From Thelonectria olida (lineage: Eukaryota; Ascomycota; Sordariomycetes; Hypocreales; Nectriaceae), in assembly GCA_020736575.1 (NCBI GenBank), contig JAGPYM010000134.1:1-20797 (forward strand): a stretch of DNA of 20,797 nt, in the 5' to 3' direction. The translations under genes and the position numbers were made by a program. Below are positions 1-8,648 of this stretch, piece by piece; within the stretch, counting starts at the first letter, position 1, and every line of letters begins with the position of its first letter. The notes beneath the pieces are model-generated. The model had not been told where the DNA came from. It searched no databases and saw nothing but the letters and a program-made list of their open reading frames with translations.

Positions 1-1656
1 CAGGTCCGTCGCACTTGGTCAGGTAGAAACTCCGGCCAAAGGGTCAACCACATCTACAGCGACGATGAAGCGCCAACCCTGAGCTCTACCATGAGAGATC
101 GCCGTTGCTTCGCTTACCACCCGTGAGTGAGGAGCGCCATGGATTGATGAGGCGCTTATTTGACGGCACAAGCACTCCGGGGAAAGACAGCCCGAATCGT
201 CTGGTCAAATGGCCAGCAAATGCTTTCCATGTCACCAAGGTTACCTGATGAGCAGTAAGCATGTCTCCGCTGATTAATAAAACTATGGCTGAACTGACGT
301 GATAGACTACGTCAACGTCCTGCTCCCATTCGTGCCACTAGGTATCATTGCCGGCGTGCTTGGTTGGAGCCCTGCGGCTGTGTTCTCGCTGAACTTCATC
401 GCCATTATTCCTCTGGCAGCGGTGTTATCCTTCGCTACGGAAGAGATTTCCATCCCACTGGGCGAGACATTAGGAGGGCTGCTGAATGCCACCTTTGGCA
501 ACGCAGTTGAGCTCATCGTGAGTATCGTCGCCCTGAAAAAGAACCAAATCGAAGTCGTGCAGTCGTCAATGCTTGGTTCCATTCTATCCAATCTGCTTCT
601 TGTCATGGGCAGTAGCTTCCTGCTCGGCGGTCTTGTCAACATGAAGGATGGTTCAGGCAACGGCACCGAGCAGACCTTCACCAGCGCGACGGCACAAACG
701 ACATGTTCCTTGTTAGCGCTGTCAGCCGCCTCAATGATCATTCCCGCTACTGTGAGCAGCCTCCCAGAGCCCAATCCACAAAAGATTGTGCTACAATAAG
801 CATTAGGAGGAAGACTAACCTCGATATGCAGCTTTATAGCATCCTCGACAGCTCGGATCAGCACGATAAAGCCGAAACCATCCTTTGGCACTCGCGCGGG
901 ACGGCCATCATCCTTCTTATCCTGTACGCCCTGTATCTGTGCTTCCAGCTGCGGACGCACAAGAATCTATTCAGCGAGGGGACTGATGAAACGACTTCCG
1001 TCGATGAGGGAGATGACGAGCCCGAATCGGTAATGAGTCCTTGGTCTGCTGCAGCGGTACTGATTGCCGTGACCGTTGTTATCTCCTTCTGTGCAGACTA
1101 CCTGGTGGGCAGTATCGACAGCATCGCCAAAGATGCGCACACCAGCAAGAGCTTCATTGGCTTGATCCTGATCCCCATTGTCGGCAATGCGGCCGAGCAC
1201 GCGACAGCGTGTGTGATGGCCGTAAGGAATAAAATGGATTTGGTGAGTGACATCCTGTTTCTTTATCTGGTTGTTTTATTGTGAACTGACAAGTCACATT
1301 AAACAAGGCCACGGGTGTTGCAATCGGATCCAGCATCCAGATTGCGCTGCTAGTTACGCCGTCGCTGGTTGTCTTGGGCTGGGCAATGAATGTGCCGATG
1401 AGTCTGAATTTCGATATTTGTGAGTTACTATGAGGACGTAAGCGACTTTGAACACGCTTGCTGATGCTTGTTGCAGTTGAGACAATTATCTTCGCTGTAT
1501 CCGTTTTAGTTGTGACAGGCACGGTGCAGGATGGGAAATCTAACTATCTGTTGAACAGAAGGCATATGCTGGGGTGTCACGTGCGGGTCAAGGGTCTTAT
1601 GATGAACAGCAGATCTTTCAGGGGCAGACACTTAACGAAAACAACCAACATGAATA

Positions 1657-1729
1657 ACGTACATGATAAGCGAGTCGGAAATACAAGCGAGTCGGAAATA
1701 CAAGCGAGTCGGAAATACAAGCGAGTCGG
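1657..1729 (+). repeat. Left terminal inverted repeat of the pogo-like element, with tandem 17-bp units
   Basis: The ACGTAC... terminus is followed by GCGAGTCGGAAATACAA units at 1670-1686, 1687-1703 and 1704-1720 and a partial unit at 1721-1729, then an A-run. The units are exact copies. They are plausible binding sites for the N-terminal DNA-binding domain of the transposase (inference). Confidence 0.85.
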
Positions 1730-1788
1730 AAAAAAATCCCCCAACCACCTTCATTTTCCTTTAATCAATTATTTCTCAACCACCAAGT

Positions 1789-3446
1789 ATGCCACAGTTA
1801 AGCAAAGAGAAAAATATTATCCTCGCCCTTCAGGCTCTTCGAAACGACCCAAAATTACGCATCTATCCCGCTGCAAGGATATATAAAGTCCCGCCTAGCA
1901 CCCTCTATGATCGATATTATGGCAAACCTTCTCGAGGCGATATTATCCCGAATTCACACAAACTATCCGATCTAGAGGAACAGATTATTATTGAATATAT
2001 TATCGACCTAGACTCTCGAGGGTTTCCCCCTCGGCTTCGTGGTGTGGAAGAAATGGCCAACCGACTGCTCGCCGAGACCGCGACGCGTCACCCGTCGGCA
2101 AGCGCTGGGCTTCCAACTTCGTCAGGCGACAACCAGACCTAAAGACGCATTTTAATCGTAGATACGATTATCAGAGGGCTAAATGCGAAGATCCGGCCAT
2201 TATTCGCCATTGGTTCAGGCTCGTGGAGAACACAATCGCGAAATACGGTATCAACCTAGCTGACATCTACAACTTTGACGAGACTGGCTTTATGATGGGC
2301 ATCATTGCAAGCGGAATGGTTGTCACAGGCGCAGAAAGACGTGGAAAGGCGAAATCAGTGCAGCCTGGAAACCGGGAATGGGTTACGGCCATTCAGGCGA
2401 TCAATGCCGAAGGCTGGGTGATCGCGCCGTTCATCGTGGTTGCGGGCCAATATCACCTCGCTAATTGGTACCAAGAAAGCAACCTCCCGGACGATTGGGC
2501 TATTGCGACGACTCATAATGGCTGGACCGACAATGATACAGGTCTTGAGTGGCTCAAACACTTCGATCAACACACCAAGGCCCGATCAACCGGTCGCTAT
2601 CGTCTTCTGATCCTCGATGGGCATGACAGCCACCACTCGGTCGACTTTGAGAAATATTGCGAAGGCAACCACATCATCACGCTGTGTATGCCGGCTCATT
2701 CGTCTCATCTACTCCAGCCTCTTGACGTCGGGTGCTTTGGTCCGCTCAAAAAGGCATATGGTCGAGAAATCGAGCATCTGATCAGGTGCTCGATAACCCA
2801 TGTTTCAAAGACCGACTTCTTCCCGGCCTTTTGTGCCGCCCACGAAGCCGCGATGACAAGGAGTAATATTGAGGGAGGTTTTCGAGGGGCGGGACTTGTT
2901 CCCTTGAACCCAGAAAATGTCATATCGAAGCTTGACGTGCAGCTACGGACTCCAACACCGATTAGAGAGGAGGTCGGCCTCCCCGACCCTTGGGTTTCTA
3001 AGACACCAAAGACAGTGCTTGAGGCTAGCTCACAGTCTGAATACCTCGAAAGACGAATCAAAAGGCATCAGAGTAGCTCACCTGCGTCTATTCTTGAGGC
3101 CCTGAAGTCATTGACTAAGGGAACAAAGGCAATAATGCATAAGATGAGCTTATTAGAGTCTGAGGTCCAGGACCTTCGACAGTCAAATGAGACCCTTAGC
3201 AAGCGGCGCAGAGCGAAAAGAACCCGGCTGCGAAATGGAGGGAAGATGACTGTAGGTGAGGGGAAGGATGAGATTAATCAGAAAGACGTTGATGCGCAGG
3301 TGAGGGCGGAATTATTGAGAAGTGGTGATCGGGGAAGGTCGGGGGTGGTGAGGGAAAGGCGGTGTGGAATATGTAGTAAGGCTGGTCATAACTCAAGAAT
3401 ATGTCAGATTGTTGTTGAAATATCTGGAGAAGAGAATAGCGATTAG
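1789..3446 (+). pseudogene. pogo/Fot1-family transposase with one frameshift
   Basis: The enzyme would cut and paste the element that surrounds it. Part 1 (1789 to about 2076) has the psq/CENP-B-type helix-turn-helix region (AARIYKVPPSTLYDR) and the following CENP-B-like DNA-binding half. Part 2 resumes in another frame at about 2079 (SPVGKRWASNF) and contains a DDE_1 nuclease domain: NFDETGF (Asp codon 2277), LDGHDSHHS (Asp codon 2616) and QPLDVGCFGPLK (Asp codon 2724), giving D,D35D spacing. A C-terminal CX2CX4HX4C zinc knuckle follows (CGICSKAGHNSRIC). The frame break is best explained by two extra bases, AC, near 2077-2078; without them the coding length is about 551 residues, normal for the family. 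All three catalytic Asp are kept, so the break looks recent. The part from 2223 is open by itself but would lack the DNA-binding domain. Confidence 0.88.
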
Positions 3447-3500
3447 TTTCAATTGATTTAAGGCTTTGTTTTGATTTTATCTAGAATTCTATCTGGAGGG

Positions 3501-3552
3501 TGAGGATTTTTTTCCGACTCGCTTGTATTTCCGACTCGCTTATCACGTACGT
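3501..3552 (-). repeat. Right terminal inverted repeat of the pogo-like element
   Basis: Read on the minus strand it begins ACGTACGTGATAAGCG and contains the GCGAGTCGG motif twice before an A-run, matching the left end apart from two missing 17-bp units and one A/G difference. Similarity to the left end continues weakly past the A-run (ATCC followed by a C-rich stretch). Confidence 0.85.
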
Positions 3553-3749
3553 TACACTGATTTGGATCAATGGACCGAATACACGTACTGTCTGACACTA
3601 TCTGGAGGGAGCCATGGTGAGTTTACGTTTCCCTGCCCTTCTATACCTACAGCGTACTAATTACGCTGCAGCTTGTGGGACTCTACGTTATCATCGCTTT
3701 GACATTCTGGGCTATCCCCAGTGGAGTTTTGGGAAATGCTATGGGCTGA

Positions 3750-5008
3750 TTGCCGGGTTGCGATGTGCTGAAGGCTTGAAAGTTACACGACCTAGGAATT
3801 GATAAGCATGCATTTTGCTTTCATAGGGGTGCATTCCCTGGAAGGGGTAACCCAGGAACATTAAACAGCGAAAACAGGGATTACTGCAGGGTCCACTTTA
3901 TTCTGGGGTGCCATCACAGAGGCAAACGCAAGTCTTGGGTATTGCTTGAAACTGAAAAGGATGGATTGAGCTTAGAGGAGGCTTGAGGAGAGGAAGTAGG
4001 TTGGTATCAGAGCCGGTTCTTTTCCTGGATACCTAGTCTATGTCGCATCCTCAGGATCCAACATCTTGTGACGCAGTTGCCATCCTGGATGCTTGCACAG
4101 GGGGAGTCGTCATTCTGATTATACTAGTACACAATGACCCCAAAAACTTGGGGAAACAGGGATAGCTTAGAATTTCCAGGGAATTATGCCAATGACGCAC
4201 CGTGATCAAAAATGACACTCCTCTGACGTTATGTACTGGCGACCCTGAAAATCAACCATCGGCGGTCGGGCTTGAACAAGCCCCGACATTCGGATGCCAG
4301 TGTTTTACCAGCGGATGTACGAGCAGATAGAAGTGAAAGTGACTTGACAGCTCGTTTTATTAAATCGATCAGCAACCAAATCAAGATTTGTGTTGGGTTC
4401 CCATTAGCGCAACATTTCCGGGTTTCGTCCCATCTATTTATTGGCCAAAGATCGACTCAATGGCCTCGTGGCCATCGAAGCAAACAATCGCGGGTGAAAC
4501 GAAGGCGTTGTCGGGTGACGCGGCCGGCTAAATGATTCACGAGAATTGTCCAGCAGCTGGATCTGGCGTTGAGATTACGAGACGAGTCTGGGATTGTTTC
4601 ACTATTTAATGCAGCATTACTTAGGGCAAATTGGAGTTGATCAGGTACTACTACCGCTAACAAATCAAGGGCAAGAACAGCAGTCGATGATGGATTTGCC
4701 CACTTTTCTCTGCGTATTTCCCTGCGTATTTCCCTGATGGTCATCGTGGAATCTGCGCTTAATGGCCTTGGTAGCGCGATAGACATGTAATCTCGTCATG
4801 GGAAAAGCTTGTACGAATCTATACCGCCTTGTGATCACGAATAAGTCAGCATGCCGAGCCAGATAAGAGCCCTTTAAGAACGACTCACTCCTCGTTCCCT
4901 TAGTCGTGCAGCACGAAACCCAACAAGAAGTCAACAACCTTCCTCGACATCCACCTTCACAGGCACCCTTCCATACGCCCAGTGCGCTGAACCAAATCAT
5001 TCATTGCC
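3750..5008. other. Intergenic region, no gene seen; possible retroelement remnant
   Basis: No open frame here resembles a known protein. At 4002-4014 lies TGGTATCAGAGCC, the classical initiator-tRNA-Met type primer-binding site of many LTR retrotransposons, and 24 bases later (4038) an ATG opens a 41-codon frame that could be the start of a degraded gag. No flanking LTR was found, so this is weak. Small inverted repeats occur at 4137-4152 (CCCCAA/TTGGGG). Closer to the EBP gene, a 12-base unit TGCGTATTTCCC is tandemly duplicated at about 4713-4736. The last few hundred bases presumably hold the EBP promoter. Confidence 0.4.
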
Positions 5009-5788
5009 ATGGAAGACACCAAATTCCCGTTGGCGAGCGCCATCATCTCCGACGATCCTGAACACCCATTCTTTCCCGTCCACATCAAGGTGCCAGGTTA
5101 CGTCGCGACGTCTTTACCAACAGCAGCGTTACTCACGATATTCTTTGGGGCATTGGCGGCCATTTTGACGACGTCCAAGGTTTTTCTCAAGCTGTCGAAC
5201 CCTACTCTTTCGAAGGGAGAAGTATGGACGGCATCATGGTTTATTCTTTGTGGATTTGTCCATCTCTTCTTTGAGGGTACGGTATATTCCTACCATTTGG
5301 TTGATAACATTCCATATTTGCTAACGCATTGCTTAGGCTACTTTTCCTATAACTCCCTCGATATGGGCAGCCGCACCGATCTCTTCGGTCAGCTCTGGAA
5401 GGAATATGCCCTCTCTGACTCCCGCTACATGACACGGGATGCGTTCGTCGTCTGCATGGAATCCTGTACAGCGTACCTTTGGGGACCACTATCCTTTCTC
5501 TGCGCCTACTATATTACTATTGACCACTCTCTCCGACACCCGTTGCAACTGATCGTGAGCTTGGGGCAGCTGTACGGCCTCATCTTGTACTACGGAACGT
5601 GCGCATTTGAGGAGCTGGTTCATGGTGTGGTGTTGAGTCGTCCAGAACGGTTTTACTATTGCGTTTATTATGCCGTATGTAACTCTTTTTGGCTATTTAC
5701 ACCCGGGTGGTTGATTTATCAGAGTGTGCGGGAGACATCGATGGCTTTCGCGAGGACCAAGTCGGCGGATAAGGGCAGGAAGATCTAG
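5009..5788 (+). CDS. EBP-family (emopamil-binding/EXPERA) membrane protein, sterol delta8-delta7 isomerase-like
   Basis: Animal and plant EBP moves the sterol double bond from C8 to C7 in the ER membrane. This fungal relative has the same core: WFILCGFVHLFFEG, QLWKEYALSDSRY, VCMESCTAYLWGPLS, FEELVHG and NSFWLFTPGWL. After splicing, the residues matching the EBP active-site set are His85, Glu89, Glu131, Thr134, Asn205 and Trp208. Exons are 5009-5276 and 5337-5788. The 60-base intron 5277-5336 has donor GTACGG, branch GCTAAC and acceptor TAG, and splicing joins FEG to YFSYNS as in relatives. The spliced product is 239 residues with about four or five membrane helices. The intron is a multiple of three without a stop, so the unspliced frame is open too (259 residues). 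Ascomycetes usually rely on the unrelated Erg2 for this step, so its actual substrate is uncertain. Confidence 0.88.
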   Translation: MEDTKFPLASAIISDDPEHPFFPVHIKVPGYVATSLPTAALLTIFFGALAAILTTSKVFLKLSNPTLSKGEVWTASWFILCGFVHLFFEGTVYSYHLVDNIPYLLTHCLGYFSYNSLDMGSRTDLFGQLWKEYALSDSRYMTRDAFVVCMESCTAYLWGPLSFLCAYYITIDHSLRHPLQLIVSLGQLYGLILYYGTCAFEELVHGVVLSRPERFYYCVYYAVCNSFWLFTPGWLIYQSVRETSMAFARTKSADKGRKI

Positions 5789-6619
5789 CAGACCTCTTAC
5801 AAGAAATCAAGGGTTGACGTCGGTGCAAAGCGCGAGAACTTGCTTATCAAGTACGTTAGTCAGAGAGTACCCGGAGCTCGTTGGGTGCAAAGGCCCGTTT
5901 GCTCGATGTCAGCCATAACTCGCTCCCACGATGCCAAACCATGCATTAGAAATGATGGCAACTGTGTGCTCGGCACCGGAGGAGCCTTCATGGCACGAAG
6001 CGACTGTCAGTCCACATTCTAAGAACGCAAGAGATTGCTGCGATGCTCAAAAACAACCTAACAATAATTACACCCTGCGACATAAGCGAGACCCGAAACC
6101 TCCCTGGCGCCTGTTCACATTGATGATGCGATGGCGTCCTGCTATTTTTGTTCTTGACATTTCCGGGTGGGAAGGCACTTATAGACGCTCCGGCGCTCAA
6201 AGTTTTCACAGGGTATATAGAGATGCCAGTCAATTATTACGAGAAACATTGCTTCATTCGAGTTAATCTCCTTCAAGCTTAACCCCGATATCCTAGCCCA
6301 TACCCTTGATGAATAACTCTTTTCTTGAGTATACTTCCAGCCTAACATAAGTGCGGAAAGAAACATGCGTCGTGGGCATGGTATAGGCCCTGTCTTGGCC
6401 CATTTTTGTGATTGAGCGGCGACAGGACTTAGTTCGAGGGAAATATGTAGTAGTTTGAGGTAATAGCAAGCTGCTAGAAGGGTAGAATACGTCGCACCGG
6501 ATGTTCGTAATATCCTTTCCGTGTAAGCCCCGAGGGGCACCACCGGGAGAGTACCCATAAAAGTCGGAGCAGGGCAAGGCCAAAGAGTCGTAAGCAGGCG
6601 ATTAGTAGAGTCTATGAGA
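5789..6619. other. Intergenic region, no gene seen
   Basis: Several frames of 60-140 codons are open on both strands, the longest on the minus strand at 6142-6558. None shows a domain, a likely signal peptide or recognisable similarity. The first part presumably holds the EBP transcript end. Nothing else is supported. Confidence 0.5.
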
Positions 6620-7616
6620 TAGCATATTATTATTAGAAGCCTTTGGTTGACGTACTGAAGGATGTGAAATACCTATTAGGTCACTAACAAAGTTATCCTG
6701 CCTTACTGCAATCTGTCTGTTCATAGCTGTAACTAGTGGTCTGGGTAGATGACAATATGAGGGGTCTGTGAGGTCGCTGTGGCACAATCTTATGCTTTTC
6801 AACAGCTCTGGAAAAACGTAGATGTTCCTATAAAGAGTTGTCAGGGATGGACAGCCTAGCCAGTTTTTTACCCCTCTCCACGGCGGCGGATGCACACCGT
6901 TCAGACGTGGTCAAGTTGCCGCCTTATTCCCTGAGTTGCGTTTACACTGTAGTACGCTAGACAGTAGCCTTGACGAAACTTAGCTGCATTCAAACTCCCC
7001 ATGACTTTACATTGCCATTTATCTAACTAGGTCGTATTTCTTGCAATCTTGGGAATCCACATTTCCCTTAGCGATTCGTTGAGAGCTTGGTTCCGGAAGA
7101 TATCGGGTGGTGACAGAAGACAGCTGATTCTTGGGCAAAAAAAGGGATCGATCAGCACCAAAAGTCCGATTGAAGGGTTCTTGATGTGACTGTCGTTGCT
7201 TCGCATGACGCCACTCATAGGTAAACGTCGCTTGCGTGTGTGGACACGACCCTTGATGTCTCCTAGGTTGGGGGCGGTGGGGATGGAGGCCGTCGCAAGA
7301 AAGTCAAAAGCTCAGCACGAATGGACTGTTTCTCCGACCACAACCAAAACCTCGATGATGGTATAAACATTTTGCCAAGCCGTGACGTGCGCGTTGCTCC
7401 CCAAGTGCTATTCGACTTGCAAACTAGTCGAGTTGTACTTGCATTCAATGTGTCAACGCCTAGCGTTGTGTTACACACCGCGTTTGTCACATGAATATAT
7501 CACGACATATTCCCTAATTGACCAGCTTTATGTAGTGTACTAACCACTGGGCACAAAGCAATCCTCTAGTCTTAGCACTTGGTCTGTATCATTAACTGTT
7601 CTCAAATACGTGCGTA
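6620..7616. repeat. Dispersed ~1-kb direct repeat, copy 1
   Basis: This stretch matches 16423-17485 in the same orientation along nearly its whole length, starting at TAGCAT(A/G)TTATTATTAGAAG and ending near TACGTGCG. Differences are mostly substitutions and small indels; by eye identity is roughly 80-90 percent in the best blocks. No terminal inverted repeats, LTR-type TG...CA ends or clear target duplication were found. On the minus strand both copies keep short open stretches with similar peptides (for example DNF(V/I)SDLIGIS, and IKNPSIGLLVLIDPFF at about 7130-7180), so it may be a duplicated, decayed gene or part of an unknown element. Confidence 0.8.
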
Positions 7617-8146
7617 CGATATGTCTTGGACTGTTGCTTCTTGGGGTGTGCCAGGCTTGTGTTTTTCAGCTTTAATCTGTCTACAAGGTAGATATTAAAT
7701 TAAGCCGGCTATATGATAATCCAACTTAGATAAGCTCATCCTAATCCCACAATCATCTGTTTAAGGGACTCTTCATCTGCTAGTTACCATTTGTTCATTT
7801 ATCGCACTTCTTATTGTTCCCCATGTAGATACGCATACTCCTTCAGGGATCTAACCGGAAGAAGTGCAGCTCGGGGCTGAAGTCCGGCTTGGTATTGGTG
7901 TCGCAGCGGCAAAGTAGGGCAGGAGCGTTCGTTTGGCTCTTCGTGTACTGGTACATGGATTGGGAATAGGCTCGTAGGGTTGCTGGTCGTTGTGTGGAGT
8001 GGGAAATAGATGATGACGAAGTATTGGAAGCCATGGCTGAGAAGATGGTGTCGATAAAGTTGCTTGGTTGGGGGGTAGCTAAGGCTTATATTTAACAAAT
8101 GAGCAATGGCGTGTCCTACATCCGTCTCGACTATCTTGCACAGGTA
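7617..8146. other. Intergenic region, no gene seen
   Basis: Two overlapping minus-strand frames (7811-8161 and 7843-8034) are open but show no recognisable domain and look like chance frames. Nothing else is supported in this stretch. Confidence 0.45.
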
Positions 8147-8332
8147 CAGTAACGGCCGCAAAAAGTGTCCGCCAGTTGCAGGTTAAATTTGAAACCCCGC
8201 ACGGACCATGTCTAAAGTAAGGACCGATTCTGCTCCATGATACGTCCTTCTTCTTAGCACGAACGAAAGGTAGTCCGTGCGGAAAATTACATTTAATATT
8301 CAACTGGCGGACATTTTTCGCGGCCGTTACTG
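8147..8332. mobile_element. MITE with long inverted repeats, flanked by TA
   Basis: The 186-bp element begins CAGTAACGGCCGC and ends with the inverted copy GCGGCCGTTACTG, bordered by TA on both sides (8145-8146 and 8333-8334). The arms stay complementary for about 65 bp, including TGTCCGCCAGTTG and CCGCACGGAC, leaving a central spacer of about 60 bp. There is no coding capacity. CAGT ends and TA flanks suggest a non-autonomous Tc1/mariner-pogo derivative. Its ends do not match the pogo-like element at 1657-3552, so it would need a different transposase. It sits about 320 bp upstream of the chosen start of the 8649 gene, where it could affect that gene's promoter. Confidence 0.88.
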
Positions 8333-8648
8333 TACCGAAAGCCATGACTCTATCCCCGGCCGTGACCTGGCGGGTTGAGCGCCCAATCGTTGGTTTGAAA
8401 AGCAGTAGTGGGCGGCAGGAAACCCTGATTAATCCTGGGCTAGGTGGATCATTTCTTTATTTGTTAAGCGGCAAAAAGCCAATGCTTAGCTCAGCTAAGT
8501 GATGCGCTTCCACGGCCAAAAGTTGCTATACCCATGCCCACTTTCTCTTTGCAGATATTTTCCTCTCGTCATCTCCGTTCATAGTTTAATTCTCTGCAAT
8601 CCCGCCATTTACAAACTCGCTATATTCAACCCGACACAAGTCTTGTCA
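8333..8648. promoter_or_regulatory. Presumed promoter and 5' leader of the downstream gene
   Basis: This stretch has no gene of its own. The frame of the next gene is open back to an ATG at 8499, but the 50 residues added look like translated leader. A TCTCTTTGCAG sequence at about 8542-8553 could be the acceptor of a leader intron. No TATA box is convincing. Confidence 0.3.

Larger units (their letters stand above)
1657..3552 (+). mobile_element. pogo/Fot1-like Tc1-mariner DNA transposon
   Basis: The 1896-bp element is flanked by TA on both sides (1655-1656 and 3553-3554), the target duplication of the Tc1/mariner superfamily. Its ends are inverted copies starting ACGTAC(A/G)TGATAAGCGAGTCGG. 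The left end has the 17-bp unit GCGAGTCGGAAATACAA three times plus a partial fourth, and the right end has one full and one partial unit, so the terminal repeats differ in length. One transposase gene lies inside on the plus strand and carries a frameshift. Whether this copy could still move would depend on transposase supplied in trans. Confidence 0.9.
1551..3604. mobile_element. 2.05-kb insertion in the exchanger gene, bounded by an 8-bp direct repeat
   Basis: ACTATCTG occurs at 1543-1550 and again at 3597-3604. Removing everything from 1551 to 3604 restores an uninterrupted exchanger reading frame across the junction, so this is the exact host footprint. Inside lie 106 bases (1551-1656), the pogo-like element (1657-3552), and 44 bases up to 3596 including the TA copy at 3553-3554. 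The outer pieces match neither the exchanger nor the pogo terminal repeats. An 8-bp duplication is typical of hAT-type insertion, so the outer pieces may be a small non-autonomous element of about 150 bp that was later hit by the pogo element. I could not find convincing terminal inverted repeats for the outer element. Confidence 0.75.
1..3749 (+). pseudogene. vcx1: Vacuolar Ca2+/H+ exchanger (CAX/VCX1 type), split by a transposon insertion
   Basis: Proteins of this family exchange cytosolic Ca2+ for vacuolar H+. Supported exons are 306-751, 832-1242, 1308-1419, 1477-1550 joined to 3605-3616, and 3672-3749 (TGA at 3747). The introns are 255-305 (tentative donor), 752-831, 1243-1307, 1420-1476 and 3617-3671, all GT...AG. 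Both signature cation-binding repeats are present: [20 protein letters not shown] in the first half and PIVGNAAEHATA followed by GVAIGSSIQIALL in the second. About 377 residues are visible from the tentative 254/306 junction, close to the roughly 410 of yeast Vcx1. The 5' exons are uncertain: 1-122 reads openly up to a GTGAGT donor, and 187-254 could be the next exon, with a possible ATG at 91 or a start before the window. The coding sequence stops making sense after DGKSNYL at 1550 and resumes as EGAM at 3605. Read-through would lose the last membrane helix, so this allele is probably inactive or impaired. Confidence 0.85.

Noticed and set aside
307..960. 217-codon minus-strand open frame over the exchanger
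   Set aside because: It lies antisense to well-supported exchanger exons and shows no domain; it is a shadow of the real coding frame.
1670..1729. CRISPR-like short tandem repeats
   Set aside because: The 17-bp units are directly adjacent with no spacers, and they are part of a transposon end in a eukaryotic genome.
4272..4535. 87-codon plus-strand ORF upstream of the EBP gene
   Set aside because: Composition is basic and irregular, with no domain or homology that I recognise and no intron support.
6142..6558. 138-codon minus-strand ORF
   Set aside because: No recognisable motif; length is within chance expectation for a long gene-free stretch.
7811..8161. 116-codon minus-strand ORF
   Set aside because: It overlaps the MITE border and has no recognisable domain.
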